Positions 17,564-27,496 of a DNA stretch of 64,000 nucleotides are shown piece by piece. The stretch's first letter is position 1. Each line of letters starts with the position of its first letter. The stretch covers positions 1 through 64,000 of the forward strand of contig JAHJJX010000014.1 in the NCBI GenBank assembly GCA_018822665.1. The letters are read 5' to 3'. Made by a program: the position numbers and the translations under genes. Origin of the DNA: a bacterium. Its GTDB lineage: Bacteria > Campylobacterota > Campylobacteria > Campylobacterales > Sulfurimonadaceae. The notes beneath the pieces are model-generated. The model saw only the letters and a list, made by a program, of their open reading frames with translations, ran no database searches and was not told the DNA's origin.

Positions 17564-18490
17564 ATGCGCGGTTATAAGATTTTTGCCGGTTCTTCAAGTA
17601 TTAATTTTGCAAAAGAAGTTTGTAAAATTCTCGATGTTCCACTTGCTAAAGCTGATATCAAGAGATTCAGTGATGGAGAAATTTCAATTCAAATTTCTGA
17701 AAGTGTTCGTGGCCGTGATGTATTTATAGTTCAGTCTACCGGCGTGCCATCCAACGATAATTTAATGGAACTTTTAATTATGACAGATGCTCTTCGTCGC
17801 TCATCTGCCTCTACTATTACTGCTGTTGTTCCATACTATGGTTATGCAAGACAAGATAGAAAAGCCGCACCTCGTGTTCCTATTACGGCGCGACTCGTTG
17901 CTGACATGTATGAAACAGCCGGTATCAACAGAGTAGTTACGATTGATTTGCATGCCGGACAAATTCAAGGATTTTTCAATATTCCTGTTGACAACCTTTA
18001 TGGTTCTGTAACATTTGAGACCTACATCAAAAGCAAAAATCTTAAAAATCCTATCATCGCTTCTCCGGATATAGGCGGGGTTGCTCGTGCGCGTTACTTT
18101 GCATCGAGAATGGGTTTAGAGATGGTTATCGTTGACAAACGCCGTGAACAGGCGAATGAGAGCGAAGTTATGAATATTATTGGCGATGTTGAAGGCAAAG
18201 ATGTTATTATGATTGACGATATGGTAGACACTGCCGGAACGATGGTCAAGGCTGCAAGTGCTTTAAAAGCCAAGGGCGCTACATCGGTTATGGCATGTGC
18301 AACACATGGCGTTCTTAGCGGAAAAGCGTATGAAAACCTTGAAAAAGGCGAACTTGATGAGCTCATTATTACAAACACTTTAACTTCACAACCACATAAG
18401 AAAATCAAGGTCTTATCGGTGGCACCGCTATTTGCAGAAGTTATCCGAAGAGTGTATCACAACGAGAGTGTTAATTCACTCTTTTTATAA
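17564..18490 (+). CDS. prs: ribose-phosphate pyrophosphokinase
   Basis: Makes PRPP from ribose 5-phosphate and ATP for purine, pyrimidine, histidine and tryptophan synthesis. The 308-residue length is normal for the class I bacterial enzyme. The family signature DLHAGQIQGFF, the catalytic region FSDGEISIQI near the N-terminus and the PRPP loop VMMIDDMVDTAGTM-like stretch (IMIDDMVDTAGTMVKAA) are all present. lepA follows after 23 bases on the same strand. Confidence 0.97.
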   Translation: MRGYKIFAGSSSINFAKEVCKILDVPLAKADIKRFSDGEISIQISESVRGRDVFIVQSTGVPSNDNLMELLIMTDALRRSSASTITAVVPYYGYARQDRKAAPRVPITARLVADMYETAGINRVVTIDLHAGQIQGFFNIPVDNLYGSVTFETYIKSKNLKNPIIASPDIGGVARARYFASRMGLEMVIVDKRREQANESEVMNIIGDVEGKDVIMIDDMVDTAGTMVKAASALKAKGATSVMACATHGVLSGKAYENLEKGELDELIITNTLTSQPHKKIKVLSVAPLFAEVIRRVYHNESVNSLFL

Positions 18491-18513
18491 TTTTTTTGCT
18501 ATAAGGGAATTCA

Positions 18514-20304
18514 TTGAAAAACATTAGAAACTTTTCTATTATCGCACATATCGATCATGGTAAAAGTACATTGGCAGACCGTATTATTCAAGAGTGCGGT
18601 GCAGTAAGCGATAGAGAACTTACAAAACAGATGATGGACACGATGGACATCGAACAAGAACGCGGAATTACCATCAAAGCGCAAAGTGTTCGACTTGATT
18701 ATGTCAAAGACGGGCAGCACTATATCTTAAATCTTATCGACACTCCGGGGCATGTGGACTTTTCTTATGAAGTAAGCAAATCTTTAGCTTCAAGCGACGG
18801 TGCACTTTTAATAGTGGATGCTGCACAGGGTGTTGAAGCACAAACAATCGCAAATGTTTATTTGGCTCTTGAAAATAATCTTGAAATTATTCCGGTCATA
18901 AACAAGATTGACCTTCCCGCAGCAGATCCGATAAAAGTGGCTGAAGAGATAGAAACAAGTATCGGCATAGATGCGACGGATGCGCTTTTAATTTCTGCAA
19001 AAACAGGAGTGGGCATTCGCGCGCTTATAGATGCGATAGTTGAACGTGTTCCAGCTCCAGTCGGCGATGAAAACGCAACTACAAAAGCAATTATTTACGA
19101 CTCTTGGTTTGACCAATATTTGGGGGCGCTCGCTCTTGTGCGTGTTTTTGACGGTTCTATAAAAAAAGGACAGCTTGTAAGACTCATGAGTAACCATGAG
19201 GAACATCATGTACTTGATTTGATGTATCCGCATCCGCTGAGACGTCAAAAAACGAATTCCATTAACAGTGGTGAAATCGGTATTGTTGTGCTTGGTCTTA
19301 AAGATGTCGGCATTATCAATGTCGGTGATACTATCACAGACGCTAAAAATCCTGCCAGCGAGCCTGTCGGTACCTATGAGCCTGCTAAACCATTCGTTTT
19401 TGCAGGAATTTATCCGATAGATACGGATATGTTTGAAGAACTTCGAGATGCCCTCAATAAACTTAAAATGAATGACAGCTCACTCTCTTTTGAACCTGAA
19501 ACTTCCATAGCACTCGGCTTTGGCTTTCGTGTAGGTTTTCTCGGCATGCTTCACATGGAAGTTGTAAAAGAAAGACTCGAGCGTGAATTCGGGCTTGATT
19601 TAATTGCAACTGCTCCATCTGTTGTTTATCATGTTTACCTAAACAATGGAACAATGGTGCAAGTGCAAAATCCTTCCGAGCTTCCTGATGGAACATATAT
19701 AGACAGAATCGAAGAACCCTATGTAAAAGCGACAGTGATAACTCCTGTTGATTATCTTGGAAATATTATAACCCTTCTTATTAACAAAAGGGGGACTCAA
19801 GAGAAGATGACTTATCTTAATCAAGAGAGAGTCATGCTTGAATATTCACTTCCTATGAATGAGATAGTTACAGGTTTCTACGATACTCTCAAATCTATCT
19901 CCAAAGGGTATGCAAGTTTTGATTACGAACCTATCGCTTTTAAAGAGGGTCATCTAGTTAAACTTGATGTAAGAGTTGCAGGAGATGTTGTTGATGCGTT
20001 AAGTGTAATTGTTCCAATTACACAAGCAGAATCTCGCGGTCGCGCACTTGTAAAAAACATGAAAGAGATAGTTCCTCGTCAACTTTTCGAAGTTGCTATC
20101 CAAGCATCTTTGGGCAACAAGGTTATCGCAAGGGAAACAGTGAAAAGTATGGGCAAAAATGTTACTGCCAAATGTTACGGCGGAGACATTACGCGAAAAA
20201 GAAAACTGCTGGAAAAACAAAAAGCCGGCAAAAAAAGAATGAAATCCATAGGAAAAGTACAGCTTCCCCAAGAAGCGTTTATGTCTGTTTTAAAAATGGA
20301 TTAA
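18514..20304 (+). CDS. lepA: elongation factor 4 (ribosome back-translocase)
   Basis: A membrane-associated GTPase that acts on stalled or mistranslocated ribosomes. The start codon is TTG, preceded by AAGGGAA. GTPase motifs are [14 protein letters not shown] (G1), DTPGHVDF (G3) and NKIDLP (G4), and the unique C-terminal domain ends in [20 protein letters not shown], typical of LepA. The length of 596 residues is standard. comF begins 3 bases after its stop codon. Confidence 0.97.
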   Translation: MKNIRNFSIIAHIDHGKSTLADRIIQECGAVSDRELTKQMMDTMDIEQERGITIKAQSVRLDYVKDGQHYILNLIDTPGHVDFSYEVSKSLASSDGALLIVDAAQGVEAQTIANVYLALENNLEIIPVINKIDLPAADPIKVAEEIETSIGIDATDALLISAKTGVGIRALIDAIVERVPAPVGDENATTKAIIYDSWFDQYLGALALVRVFDGSIKKGQLVRLMSNHEEHHVLDLMYPHPLRRQKTNSINSGEIGIVVLGLKDVGIINVGDTITDAKNPASEPVGTYEPAKPFVFAGIYPIDTDMFEELRDALNKLKMNDSSLSFEPETSIALGFGFRVGFLGMLHMEVVKERLEREFGLDLIATAPSVVYHVYLNNGTMVQVQNPSELPDGTYIDRIEEPYVKATVITPVDYLGNIITLLINKRGTQEKMTYLNQERVMLEYSLPMNEIVTGFYDTLKSISKGYASFDYEPIAFKEGHLVKLDVRVAGDVVDALSVIVPITQAESRGRALVKNMKEIVPRQLFEVAIQASLGNKVIARETVKSMGKNVTAKCYGGDITRKRKLLEKQKAGKKRMKSIGKVQLPQEAFMSVLKMD

Positions 20305-20307
20305 ACA

Positions 20308-20886
20308 ATGCGTTGCATGATGTGTGAGAGCCTATCGCTTCAACACATCTGTAATACATGCCAAGAAGTTTTCCTCGCTCCATCCCTCTATAAACGAAAA
20401 ATCCTTAATAATATCGAAGTTATCTCTTTTTATAAATACTCCGAAATAAAAGATTTACTCCATACCAAACATACAGATTTAGGATTTTACATCTACTCCA
20501 TTCTGGCAGACAAAAGCTTAAAACTATTTGCAAAAAATTTTGAATTACCCCTTCCTGTCGTTTCCGTTCCCGTAGATGATAATGTAAACAGTTCCTATTC
20601 GCACACAGCTATTTTAAATAAAAAACTCAAAAGCAACTCTATACATCCTCTTTACAGCAAACTAAGAGCAAAAAATAAAATTACATATTCCGGCAAAAGT
20701 AGAGAGTTCAGACTGTTGAATCCAAGAGAATTTGAGTTAAAATACTTCAAAGCAAAGGATGTGATTTTAGTTGATGATATAATTACAACAGGATTAACCC
20801 TTTCACAAGCAGTTCAGGTTATGCACAAGGGTGGTAAGAATGTACTTTTTTGCCTCACTCTGGCGGATGCCGACTTGCACGTGTAA
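20308..20886 (+). CDS. ComF-family phosphoribosyltransferase-like protein
   Basis: An N-terminal zinc knuckle (CMMC...CNTC, within the first 20 residues) and a C-terminal PRPP-binding motif (VILVDDIITTGLTLSQAV) identify the ComF/GntX family. ComF is needed for import of transforming DNA in several competent bacteria, including Campylobacterota relatives, though its biochemical role is still unclear. It is tightly linked to lepA. Its presence matters for the repeated DNA word found in this window. Confidence 0.88.
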   Translation: MRCMMCESLSLQHICNTCQEVFLAPSLYKRKILNNIEVISFYKYSEIKDLLHTKHTDLGFYIYSILADKSLKLFAKNFELPLPVVSVPVDDNVNSSYSHTAILNKKLKSNSIHPLYSKLRAKNKITYSGKSREFRLLNPREFELKYFKAKDVILVDDIITTGLTLSQAVQVMHKGGKNVLFCLTLADADLHV

Positions 20887-20929
20887 GACACCTTTGCAAT
20901 AGTATCTTTAAATGGTTCGAGGATATTTT

Positions 20930-21367
20930 ATGAATAAATTATTTTTACTCATCATGCCGCTTTTCTTATTTGCCCAAATGCTGCAAATCGGTGACGATAT
21001 AATTCCAATTACACTAAAGTCTCAACATGACAAAAAACAGACTCTGACAGAAAACGGAATATGGATTATTGCCTGGGATAAAGAGAGCACGAAAGTGGCA
21101 AATAAATTTTTTGACACTAAAATAATGCCAAAAAATATAAATTTACTCATTGATATTTCGCAGGTTCCCTCCGGTATTTTTAATCTTTTTGTACTTCCGA
21201 ACATGAAAATATTTAAACATCAGATACTTCTGAGTTTTGATGAAAAATATAATATCACCCTTCCCTACAAAGAAGGAAGTTTAACTATTTTGCATATTGA
21301 AGATAAAACAATTACACAAATCCAATTTGCGCAAAATCAAGCCCAATTAAAAGAGGCTCTTAAATAA
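20930..21367 (+). CDS. secreted protein of unknown function, thioredoxin-like size
   Basis: ATG 20930 is chosen because CGAGGA lies 7 bases before it; the frame also opens at 20912. The product has a signal peptide (MNKLFLLIMPLFLFA), then about 130 residues beginning with LQIGDDIIPITLKSQHDKKQ, which resembles the start of periplasmic thioredoxin-fold proteins. WIIAWDKESTKVANKFF would fit its first strand and helix, but no CxxC motif is present. Its 3' end overlaps the convergent TamB/AsmA-like gene by 21 bases. Confidence 0.65.
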   Translation: MNKLFLLIMPLFLFAQMLQIGDDIIPITLKSQHDKKQTLTENGIWIIAWDKESTKVANKFFDTKIMPKNINLLIDISQVPSGIFNLFVLPNMKIFKHQILLSFDEKYNITLPYKEGSLTILHIEDKTITQIQFAQNQAQLKEALK

Positions 21368-23344
21368 TTTCGTAGCTTCTTTCTTAATAACTTCACCTGT
21401 TTTTGATTCCATCAACTCTTTTACATCAACCCCTATTTTAGGAGATGCGGCATCTCCTTTAAGGGTTAAAGTTAAAGGATATTTATTTGCAACAACCGTT
21501 ACTGTAGAATCTATTGTTTTAGTTTTTGAATTTAACTTCGTATTTTGCGTTTTAATAGAGGAGGTGTTAGATTTTAAATCCATTGAAGCTACAATATTTT
21601 CTTTATTTATATTTGCTCGCACCTCTCCTGTAAATTTCTCAATATACAAATTAACCTTGGCATATTGTTTTACCAAATCCAACATCTGGTTTTTGGTAAA
21701 TGTACCCTCAAGTAAATTACCTCTAAATTCACCTTTGCTCTCAGCTAAATTATAGTTGAGAGCACCCACAAGAGTCGATTTAAACATCTCAGGATAAATC
21801 AGTATATGCAAAATATCAAGTGTCTGAAGTGATTGAAGTTCAGCTGTAAAGTCATCATTATGAAGTTTTGCATCCACAACTCCCCCTGCAACTTTTGAAT
21901 GGATTGTCAAATCCAAATCTTTCCCTTTTTTTAACTCTCCGTTTGCACTCAGCCCGCCTTTTAGATGTCTTTGAGATGCGAAATAAAGCTTATCCAAATC
22001 TGGGATATGCACTCTATAATCACTCAGCAAAGCCCCCTCTTTGATGTCAAATCTTGCTCTTTTTATATCAAAATTTGCAAGCGTAGAAGCAAAGTTTACC
22101 TGAGTATCAAGCAAATTTCCATTCAAAGCAGTATTTGAGTTTAATTTAAATTCAGTTTTAGGCATGGAAGTTTTAAATGCATACGTCTTACTTAAGTAGC
22201 CAGAATCAAGTAATCCGTTTTTTATACTTGAGACAACATTGCCCTTTAAATTACCGCCTCGTGCATCGCTAATATCAACATTCAAAGTAAAAATTCCATC
22301 TGCATAATGGGGCTGATTTAGCATATAAAAAACTTTAGCGAGCTCCAAGTTGTTCATATTTGCACGGATACTTGCCAAAGCAAACTCTTTTAAAATAGCT
22401 TCAAAACTTGTATCAGAAGATGCAAAATCACTTTTTCCATCCACTATCAATTTTGTTTTATTCCCAATAACCTTGCCCTTTAGTCTCAGAGCACCTCTCA
22501 CATCTGCCCCCGTGAGAGGCTTAAACATAGCTAATTCTTTTATATTGAGTGCATACGCAATATCTGCTTGAAACGGTTGCGGGACAACCTTGCCTGATGA
22601 AGTAATCTCGGCCAGATTGGAGCTTAAAATATAGTTATAGTCTATGTCATCTCCATGGAGTTTAGCATCCAGATTCATAGCAAAAGCCGTGTCTGGAAGA
22701 TTCACTCCGAAATCTTTTCGCATAAGGTCCACATCCATTTTACCTTTTTTAGTTTCAAGTAAAATATTTCCGTCTAAGGCATGTGGAGTTATATTTTTAA
22801 ATTGAATATCAAGATTTATCTCTGCATTTGCATAAGCACTTTGCCCGGCTAAATTCAAAAGTAAAGCCAAATTTGCATCTTTTACTTTAGCGATTATGGA
22901 AGTCGGGTTCAAATCCGTTAATTCTATATGGTAAGTAGTGTCGCTGTTTGCAACATTGCTTTTTCCATTCACTTGCATAAAAGATAAATCACCCTTGAGT
23001 GTTCCATCCGTATGAAAAGAGCCTTGAAGAGGTGCTTGTGTTAACTCTTTTAAATTTTGCAACTCATCAAATTTCACACGGTAGGCTATATCAAAAGTTT
23101 GTGAAAACAGAGAATAATTTCCTTTTACATGAATACTGTTTTTAGCATTGAGTTGTAAAAATATCTCAAATTCACTAAGATTCAATGAAAAAACACTAAG
23201 ACTACTCTCTAATTTTGTTTGTTCTTGTATTTTTGACTCTATTATAGGCTGAAGCATAGAATTACCAAAAGGGGTAAACAACACCGCATATAACAAAGTA
23301 AGCGCTACTGCCACAACGCCTGCAAACCATGCAAAATACTTCAT
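21347..23344 (-). CDS. AsmA/TamB-like inner-membrane anchored periplasmic protein
   Basis: ATG 23344 is preferred to the longer frame because GGAGG precedes it by the right distance and it gives a clear N-terminal membrane anchor (YFAWFAGVVAVALTLLYAVLF). The remaining 640 residues are repeated beta-rich segments with alternating hydrophobic residues (for example LDGNILLETKKGKMDVDL, LRLKGKVIGNKTKLIVDGKSDF), as in AsmA, TamB and related proteins that form lipid-conducting grooves between membranes. I see no enzyme motif. Role in outer-membrane lipid or protein transport is inferred from fold only. Confidence 0.72.
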   Translation of the reverse strand: MKYFAWFAGVVAVALTLLYAVLFTPFGNSMLQPIIESKIQEQTKLESSLSVFSLNLSEFEIFLQLNAKNSIHVKGNYSLFSQTFDIAYRVKFDELQNLKELTQAPLQGSFHTDGTLKGDLSFMQVNGKSNVANSDTTYHIELTDLNPTSIIAKVKDANLALLLNLAGQSAYANAEINLDIQFKNITPHALDGNILLETKKGKMDVDLMRKDFGVNLPDTAFAMNLDAKLHGDDIDYNYILSSNLAEITSSGKVVPQPFQADIAYALNIKELAMFKPLTGADVRGALRLKGKVIGNKTKLIVDGKSDFASSDTSFEAILKEFALASIRANMNNLELAKVFYMLNQPHYADGIFTLNVDISDARGGNLKGNVVSSIKNGLLDSGYLSKTYAFKTSMPKTEFKLNSNTALNGNLLDTQVNFASTLANFDIKRARFDIKEGALLSDYRVHIPDLDKLYFASQRHLKGGLSANGELKKGKDLDLTIHSKVAGGVVDAKLHNDDFTAELQSLQTLDILHILIYPEMFKSTLVGALNYNLAESKGEFRGNLLEGTFTKNQMLDLVKQYAKVNLYIEKFTGEVRANINKENIVASMDLKSNTSSIKTQNTKLNSKTKTIDSTVTVVANKYPLTLTLKGDAASPKIGVDVKELMESKTGEVIKKEATKLFKSLF

Positions 23345-23502
23345 AATAATCCTCCATTGTTTAATAGGTACAATCTTACTCAAATAATCTTTAAAATTAT
23401 TTTTACATTTCAGAAGCGCTCAATCCCAGCAAAAATCTAAGCAAAAAATGTACTTGATACTAAGTGACTAAACTTTATTTACTATATTAACTAAGGTTTT
23501 AC

Positions 23503-23531
23503 TTGACATTATTACACTCAATATGTATAAT
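23503..23531 (+). promoter_or_regulatory. perfect consensus sigma-70 promoter of grpE-dnaK
   Basis: TTGACA (23503-23508), a 17-base spacer and TATAAT (23526-23531) precede grpE. Perfect -35 boxes are rare in Campylobacterota. I see no CIRCE element (TTAGCACTC inverted repeat) near it. Confidence 0.75.
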
Positions 23532-23568
23532 ACCCTCAACTTTTATAAAAAGGAGTAATTTAATCATT

Positions 23569-24141
23569 ATGTCTAAACAATCTGAAGAAGAATTAGTAAA
23601 CGAGCCTCTGCTCAATGAAGAGGGTGCGATAGAAATTAAGGTATCAAATTCTGATGAAGCAGATGCGGAAGCAGAAGCTGTGGAGAATGAATTTAATCTC
23701 TTGCAAAATGAGTTGGCGTCATTAAAAGATAAATACGCCCGTGTTCATGCAGATTTTGATAATATAAAAAAAAGACTTGAACGAGAAAAATATTCGGCTG
23801 TTGATTATGCAAACGAAAAATTTGCCAAAGATATGATTCCTGTTATGGATTCGCTTCAAATGGCAATTGCATCCGCCTCAGCCGATGCCCTGCCAAATGA
23901 ACTTTTGGCAAAACTCAAAGAGGGAATGGAGCTAACGCTTAAACAGCTTACGACCTCTTTAGAAAAACACGGGGTTACAATGGTTTCTCATGATGAGCCT
24001 TTTGATCCAAATATTCATAATGCCATCCAAAGTGTGGACAATGATACAGTACAAAGTGGTCAAATTGTTCAAACATTTCAAACCGGATACAAATATAAAG
24101 GAAGACCGCTGCGTGAAGCAATGGTAGTCGTCGCGAATTAA
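23569..24141 (+). CDS. grpE: nucleotide exchange factor GrpE
   Basis: GrpE releases ADP from DnaK. ATG 23569 follows AAAAGGAG at the right distance; the longer frame starts inside the promoter. The 190-residue protein has an acidic N-terminus, a long helix (ELASLKDKYARVHADFDNIKKR) and the C-terminal beta domain with PFDPNIHNAI and the end GYKYKGRPLREAMVVV. dnaK follows 159 bases downstream. hrcA, which often precedes grpE, is not here. Confidence 0.96.
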   Translation: MSKQSEEELVNEPLLNEEGAIEIKVSNSDEADAEAEAVENEFNLLQNELASLKDKYARVHADFDNIKKRLEREKYSAVDYANEKFAKDMIPVMDSLQMAIASASADALPNELLAKLKEGMELTLKQLTTSLEKHGVTMVSHDEPFDPNIHNAIQSVDNDTVQSGQIVQTFQTGYKYKGRPLREAMVVVAN

Positions 24142-24171
24142 TTCGTAAAAAACAAACAAATATGTAAAAAA

Positions 24172-24239
24172 GATGCGAAGCATCTAACTTTAGTCGTCAT
24201 AGCGGCGCAAGCGGAGTAAAAGGGGCACGCTCCTTTTAC
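24172..24239 (+). other. two hairpins between grpE and dnaK
   Basis: GATGC-GAA-GCATC (24172-24184) and GTAAAAGG with CCTTTTAC (24216-24239) can form stems. Neither has a T run on the plus strand, so they look more like processing or stabilising structures than terminators. Confidence 0.4.
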
Positions 24240-24300
24240 AGATTAATAAATGGAGCGAATGAATTTGCTTCATTTTATAAAATAAAATTAAGGAAATACA

Positions 24301-26187
24301 ATGAGCAAAGTAATAGGTATAGATTTAGGAACAACAAATTCATGTGTAGCAGTATATGAAGGGGGAGAAGCAAAAATTATCCCAAATAAAGAGGGTAAAA
24401 ATACAACTCCTTCAGTAGTTGCGTTTACAGACAAGGGTGATGTTCTTGTTGGTGATCCGGCTAAGCGTCAGGCAATAACAAATCCGAACAAGACAATCTC
24501 TTCTATTAAGAGAATTATGGGTCTTATGATGAGTGAAGAAAATGCTAAAGCGGCACACGATAAAGTAACGTATAACATCGTAGACAAAGACGGAATGGCA
24601 GCGGTTGACGTAGCCGGAAAAATTTATACTCCACAAGAAATTTCGGCAAAAATTCTTTCAAAATTAAAAGAAGATGCGGAAGCTTACTTAGGTTCAAGCG
24701 TAACTGACGCAGTAATTACCGTTCCGGCATACTTTAACGATGCGCAAAGAAAAGCTACAAAAGATGCAGGTACAATCGCAGGTCTTAATGTTCTTCGTAT
24801 TATTAATGAGCCGACGGCTTCTGCTTTGGCGTATGGACTAGACAGTAAAAATGATGAGAATGTAATTGTCTATGACTTGGGCGGCGGGACATTTGACGTT
24901 ACTGTTTTAGAAATCAGCGATGGCACTTTTGAAGTTCTTTCGACGGATGGTAATGCATTTTTAGGTGGAGATGATTTTGACAATAAAATCGTTGATTATC
25001 TAAACGCAGAGTTCAAAAGCACACACGGGATAGACCTTAAAAATGATAAAATGGCTCTTCAACGTCTTAAAGATGCTGCTGAAAACGCTAAAAAAGAGCT
25101 TTCAAGCTCAACAGAAACAGAGATTAACTTACCGTTCATTACGATGACAGAAGCTGGTCCACAGCACTTGGTAATTAAACTTACTCGTGCAAAATTTGAG
25201 GGGATGATAGAGTCTTTAATCAAAGAAACTATTGACCATATCAAAACGGCAATGAAAGAATCAGGTTTATCAAACAACGATATCAAAGAGATTATCATGG
25301 TTGGAGGTTCTATCCGCGTTCCAAAAGCTCAAGAGATGGTTTCTGCTTATTTTGGCGGAAAAACACTAAACAAAAGCGTAAATCCAGATGAAGTTGTTGC
25401 TGCCGGCGCTGCTATTCAAGGTGGTGTTTTAAGAGGAGATGTTAAAGATGTTCTTCTTTTAGACGTTACTCCATTGTCTCTTGGAATTGAAACTTTAGGC
25501 GGAGTTGCTACAAAAATCATCGAAAAAGGCACAACAATTCCTGTTAAGAAATCTCAAATCTTTTCAACTGCAGAAGACAACCAGCCGGCTGTTAGCATTT
25601 CAGTTGTTCAAGGTGAAAGAGAATTTGCAAAAGACAATAAATCTTTAGGTCTGTTTGAACTTGGAAATATTGCAGCGGCTCCAAGAGGTGTACCTCAAAT
25701 TGAAGTAACTTTTGATATTGATGCCAACGGAATCTTAACTGTCAGCTCAACCGACAAAGGTACAGGCAAATCTCAGTCAATCACAATTAGCGGTTCGTCA
25801 GGCCTAAGCGAAGAAGAGATTAACAAAATGGTTCAAGATGCTGAGGCACACAAAGCCGAAGATGGCAAAAGAAAGGCCTTAGTTGACCTTAAAAACCAAG
25901 CAGATGCACTTATAGCTCAAACAGAAAAATCTTTAACGGAGATGGGCGATAAAATCGAAGCGGATGAAAAAGCGAAAATTGAAGCTGCTATCTCTGATTT
26001 AAAAGCAACACTCAAAGATGCAAATGCAACAAAAGAACAAATTGAAGCGAAAGTAAAAACTTTAACAGAAGCCTCTCATAAAATGGCAGAGCAGATGTAC
26101 AAAAAAGAAGAAGGCGGCGAAGCCGGCCAAGCAGATACTAAAAAGAAAAAAGAAGAAGACGACGTAATAGATGCCGAAATAGAGTAA
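24301..26187 (+). CDS. dnaK: chaperone DnaK (Hsp70)
   Basis: ATP-driven folding chaperone working with GrpE and DnaJ. All Hsp70 signatures are present: [16 protein letters not shown] at the N-terminus, [14 protein letters not shown] at about 197-210 and [17 protein letters not shown] at about 330 (Ile where most have Thr). The substrate domain and a lid with an acidic tail ([15 protein letters not shown]) follow. At 628 residues it is normal. Ribosome site AAGGAA precedes ATG. A strong inverted repeat follows the stop. Confidence 0.98.
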   Translation: MSKVIGIDLGTTNSCVAVYEGGEAKIIPNKEGKNTTPSVVAFTDKGDVLVGDPAKRQAITNPNKTISSIKRIMGLMMSEENAKAAHDKVTYNIVDKDGMAAVDVAGKIYTPQEISAKILSKLKEDAEAYLGSSVTDAVITVPAYFNDAQRKATKDAGTIAGLNVLRIINEPTASALAYGLDSKNDENVIVYDLGGGTFDVTVLEISDGTFEVLSTDGNAFLGGDDFDNKIVDYLNAEFKSTHGIDLKNDKMALQRLKDAAENAKKELSSSTETEINLPFITMTEAGPQHLVIKLTRAKFEGMIESLIKETIDHIKTAMKESGLSNNDIKEIIMVGGSIRVPKAQEMVSAYFGGKTLNKSVNPDEVVAAGAAIQGGVLRGDVKDVLLLDVTPLSLGIETLGGVATKIIEKGTTIPVKKSQIFSTAEDNQPAVSISVVQGEREFAKDNKSLGLFELGNIAAAPRGVPQIEVTFDIDANGILTVSSTDKGTGKSQSITISGSSGLSEEEINKMVQDAEAHKAEDGKRKALVDLKNQADALIAQTEKSLTEMGDKIEADEKAKIEAAISDLKATLKDANATKEQIEAKVKTLTEASHKMAEQMYKKEEGGEAGQADTKKKKEEDDVIDAEIE

Positions 26188-26231
26188 TCTTCTGCCTTGC
26201 TGACGTGCGCGGCAAGCGTAGCGCGGCAAAC

Positions 26232-26270
26232 ATTCTTTGGCATGTGGAAAAATTCCACATGCCAAAGAAT
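26232..26270. terminator. 18-bp inverted repeat built from two GGCATGTGGAA words
   Basis: ATTCTTTGGCATGTGGAA (26232-26249), a three-base AAA loop and its exact complement (26253-26270) form a perfect 18-bp stem between dnaK and the convergent nosL-like gene. It can act as a two-way terminator. The arms contain the repeated 11-base word at 26239-26249 and 26253-26263. Confidence 0.75.
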
Positions 26271-26277
26271 TTACAAG

Positions 26278-26781
26278 TTATTTATAATGTTTAAAATCTT
26301 CTTTAGCTTTTTCCAAAGCTCCATTAAAATCCATTATTTCTCCGCCGTTTTTAGTTTGAAACTTCTTTGCATCTTCTAAATTTAAAAATGCATATTTACT
26401 CACTCTGCTCATAGTACCGCGAATTTTACTGCCTACTACATAATGCGCATCAGATACAGGGATAAGCTTCAAAGATACCACATCCACTACTTTTGGATTT
26501 TTAAGGGTAATTTCATTTCCTAAATGTTCTTCCAAACAATGGATAGAACAATACTGAAAATGGGTTCCTTCATGTTCTGCAATATGAGAAGTTTTATAAA
26601 ATTTTACTAAATCCATTCCACATCTGCTACAAGAGCCTTTATTCTTACCTTTTTGAACCAAGGTAGCATCTTTTTCTTCAACAGACTGAAAAATTTTTGA
26701 TGAACTCATTTCTTTATTCGATTGCATAGCACAACCGCCTATAAGCAAACTCAGCACAATCACACTGATTATTTTCAACAT
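26278..26781 (-). CDS. NosL-family lipoprotein
   Basis: NosL proteins are periplasmic copper-binding lipoproteins that help assemble the copper sites of nitrous oxide reductase; NosL-like relatives occur elsewhere. A lipobox (SLLIGGC, Cys17) is visible, then CSRCGM (a CxxCGM metal site) and YCSIHCLEEH, both typical. No nos genes are in the window, so the partner is unknown. It is preceded by AAGGAAA and separated from the convergent dnaK by the inverted-repeat terminator. Confidence 0.82.
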   Translation of the reverse strand: MLKIISVIVLSLLIGGCAMQSNKEMSSSKIFQSVEEKDATLVQKGKNKGSCSRCGMDLVKFYKTSHIAEHEGTHFQYCSIHCLEEHLGNEITLKNPKVVDVVSLKLIPVSDAHYVVGSKIRGTMSRVSKYAFLNLEDAKKFQTKNGGEIMDFNGALEKAKEDFKHYK

Positions 26782-26879
26782 TTAATTTCCTTTATTATTA
26801 TATTCTTGTATTTTAACGATAGAGTATTACAAAAGTATTAAAAATTTCTCATTCATAAAAGAAGTACTTAATTTTCTCC

Positions 26880-26898
26880 AAAAAAGGGTTTCCACCCT
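26880..26898 (-). terminator. possible minus-strand terminator
   Basis: Read on the minus strand: AGGGT-GGAA-ACCCT followed by TTTTT. It lies in the gap between nosL-like and the thioredoxin gene and would stop antisense transcripts coming from the channel gene. The stem is short. Confidence 0.35.
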
Positions 26899-26998
26899 CA
26901 CCGCTTCACCAAGAGCTATCTACAAAAATTATCATCATAAGTTCTCTGATTTATTGTATTTATAATATGATTATACAAAATAAAAGACAGGTATACTT

Positions 26999-27496
26999 AT
27001 GAAGGAAAAAATCAAACATTATATAAAAGAGATTATTCTTTTTTTTATATTTATTACAGTTGTTGCAAATCTTATAAGTTTTTATAAAAGCACTGATTTA
27101 AACAAAGTAACTCTCCGTCCGATTCATGTCACTTTAGTAGATAAGCAAAAATATATACTTCCACATGCCAAGCCTGTACTTATTCACTTTTGGGCGACAT
27201 GGTGCCCTACTTGTAAGCTAGAAGCATCCAATATACAAACAATTTCAAAGCATTATGAAGTTTTAACGATAGCTGTTAAATCTGGCACAGATGATGAAAT
27301 TAAAAAATATCTGAATGCAAGCGGTTACGACTTTAAAGTGTTCAATGATTCGAGCGGTTTTTTAGCAAGTGAATTTAAGATATCTGCCTACCCCACAACA
27401 TTCATATACGACAAAGACAAAAAATTTACTTTTGCTGAAGTCGGCTATACAAGTACATTGGGCTTATGGCTTAGAATGTGGTGGGCTAGTTTTTAG
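26999..27496 (+). CDS. membrane-anchored periplasmic thioredoxin (TlpA/ScsD-like)
   Basis: An N-terminal membrane segment (about 10-28, [19 protein letters not shown]) anchors a thioredoxin domain facing the periplasm. The redox motif is [12 protein letters not shown], and the cis-Pro is in [10 protein letters not shown]. The 165-residue length and layout match protein disulfide oxidoreductases of the TlpA/ScsD type. A -10 box (TATAAT, 26961-26966) precedes it. Its last 11 bases overlap the convergent channel gene. Confidence 0.88.
   Translation: MKEKIKHYIKEIILFFIFITVVANLISFYKSTDLNKVTLRPIHVTLVDKQKYILPHAKPVLIHFWATWCPTCKLEASNIQTISKHYEVLTIAVKSGTDDEIKKYLNASGYDFKVFNDSSGFLASEFKISAYPTTFIYDKDKKFTFAEVGYTSTLGLWLRMWWASF
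27159..27169 (-). repeat. GGCATGTGGAA word, copy 5
   Basis: Inside the thioredoxin gene, opposite to its direction; the coding strand reads Pro-His-Ala. The extended form TTGGCATGTGGAA is present. Copies 3 and 4 are in the dnaK terminator. Confidence 0.8.

Noticed and set aside
18749-18758. 10-base match to the repeated word in lepA
   Set aside because: It encodes the invariant Gly-His-Val-Asp of the GTPase G3 motif and so may be due to protein constraint. I listed it only as a partial match and did not count it among the exact copies.
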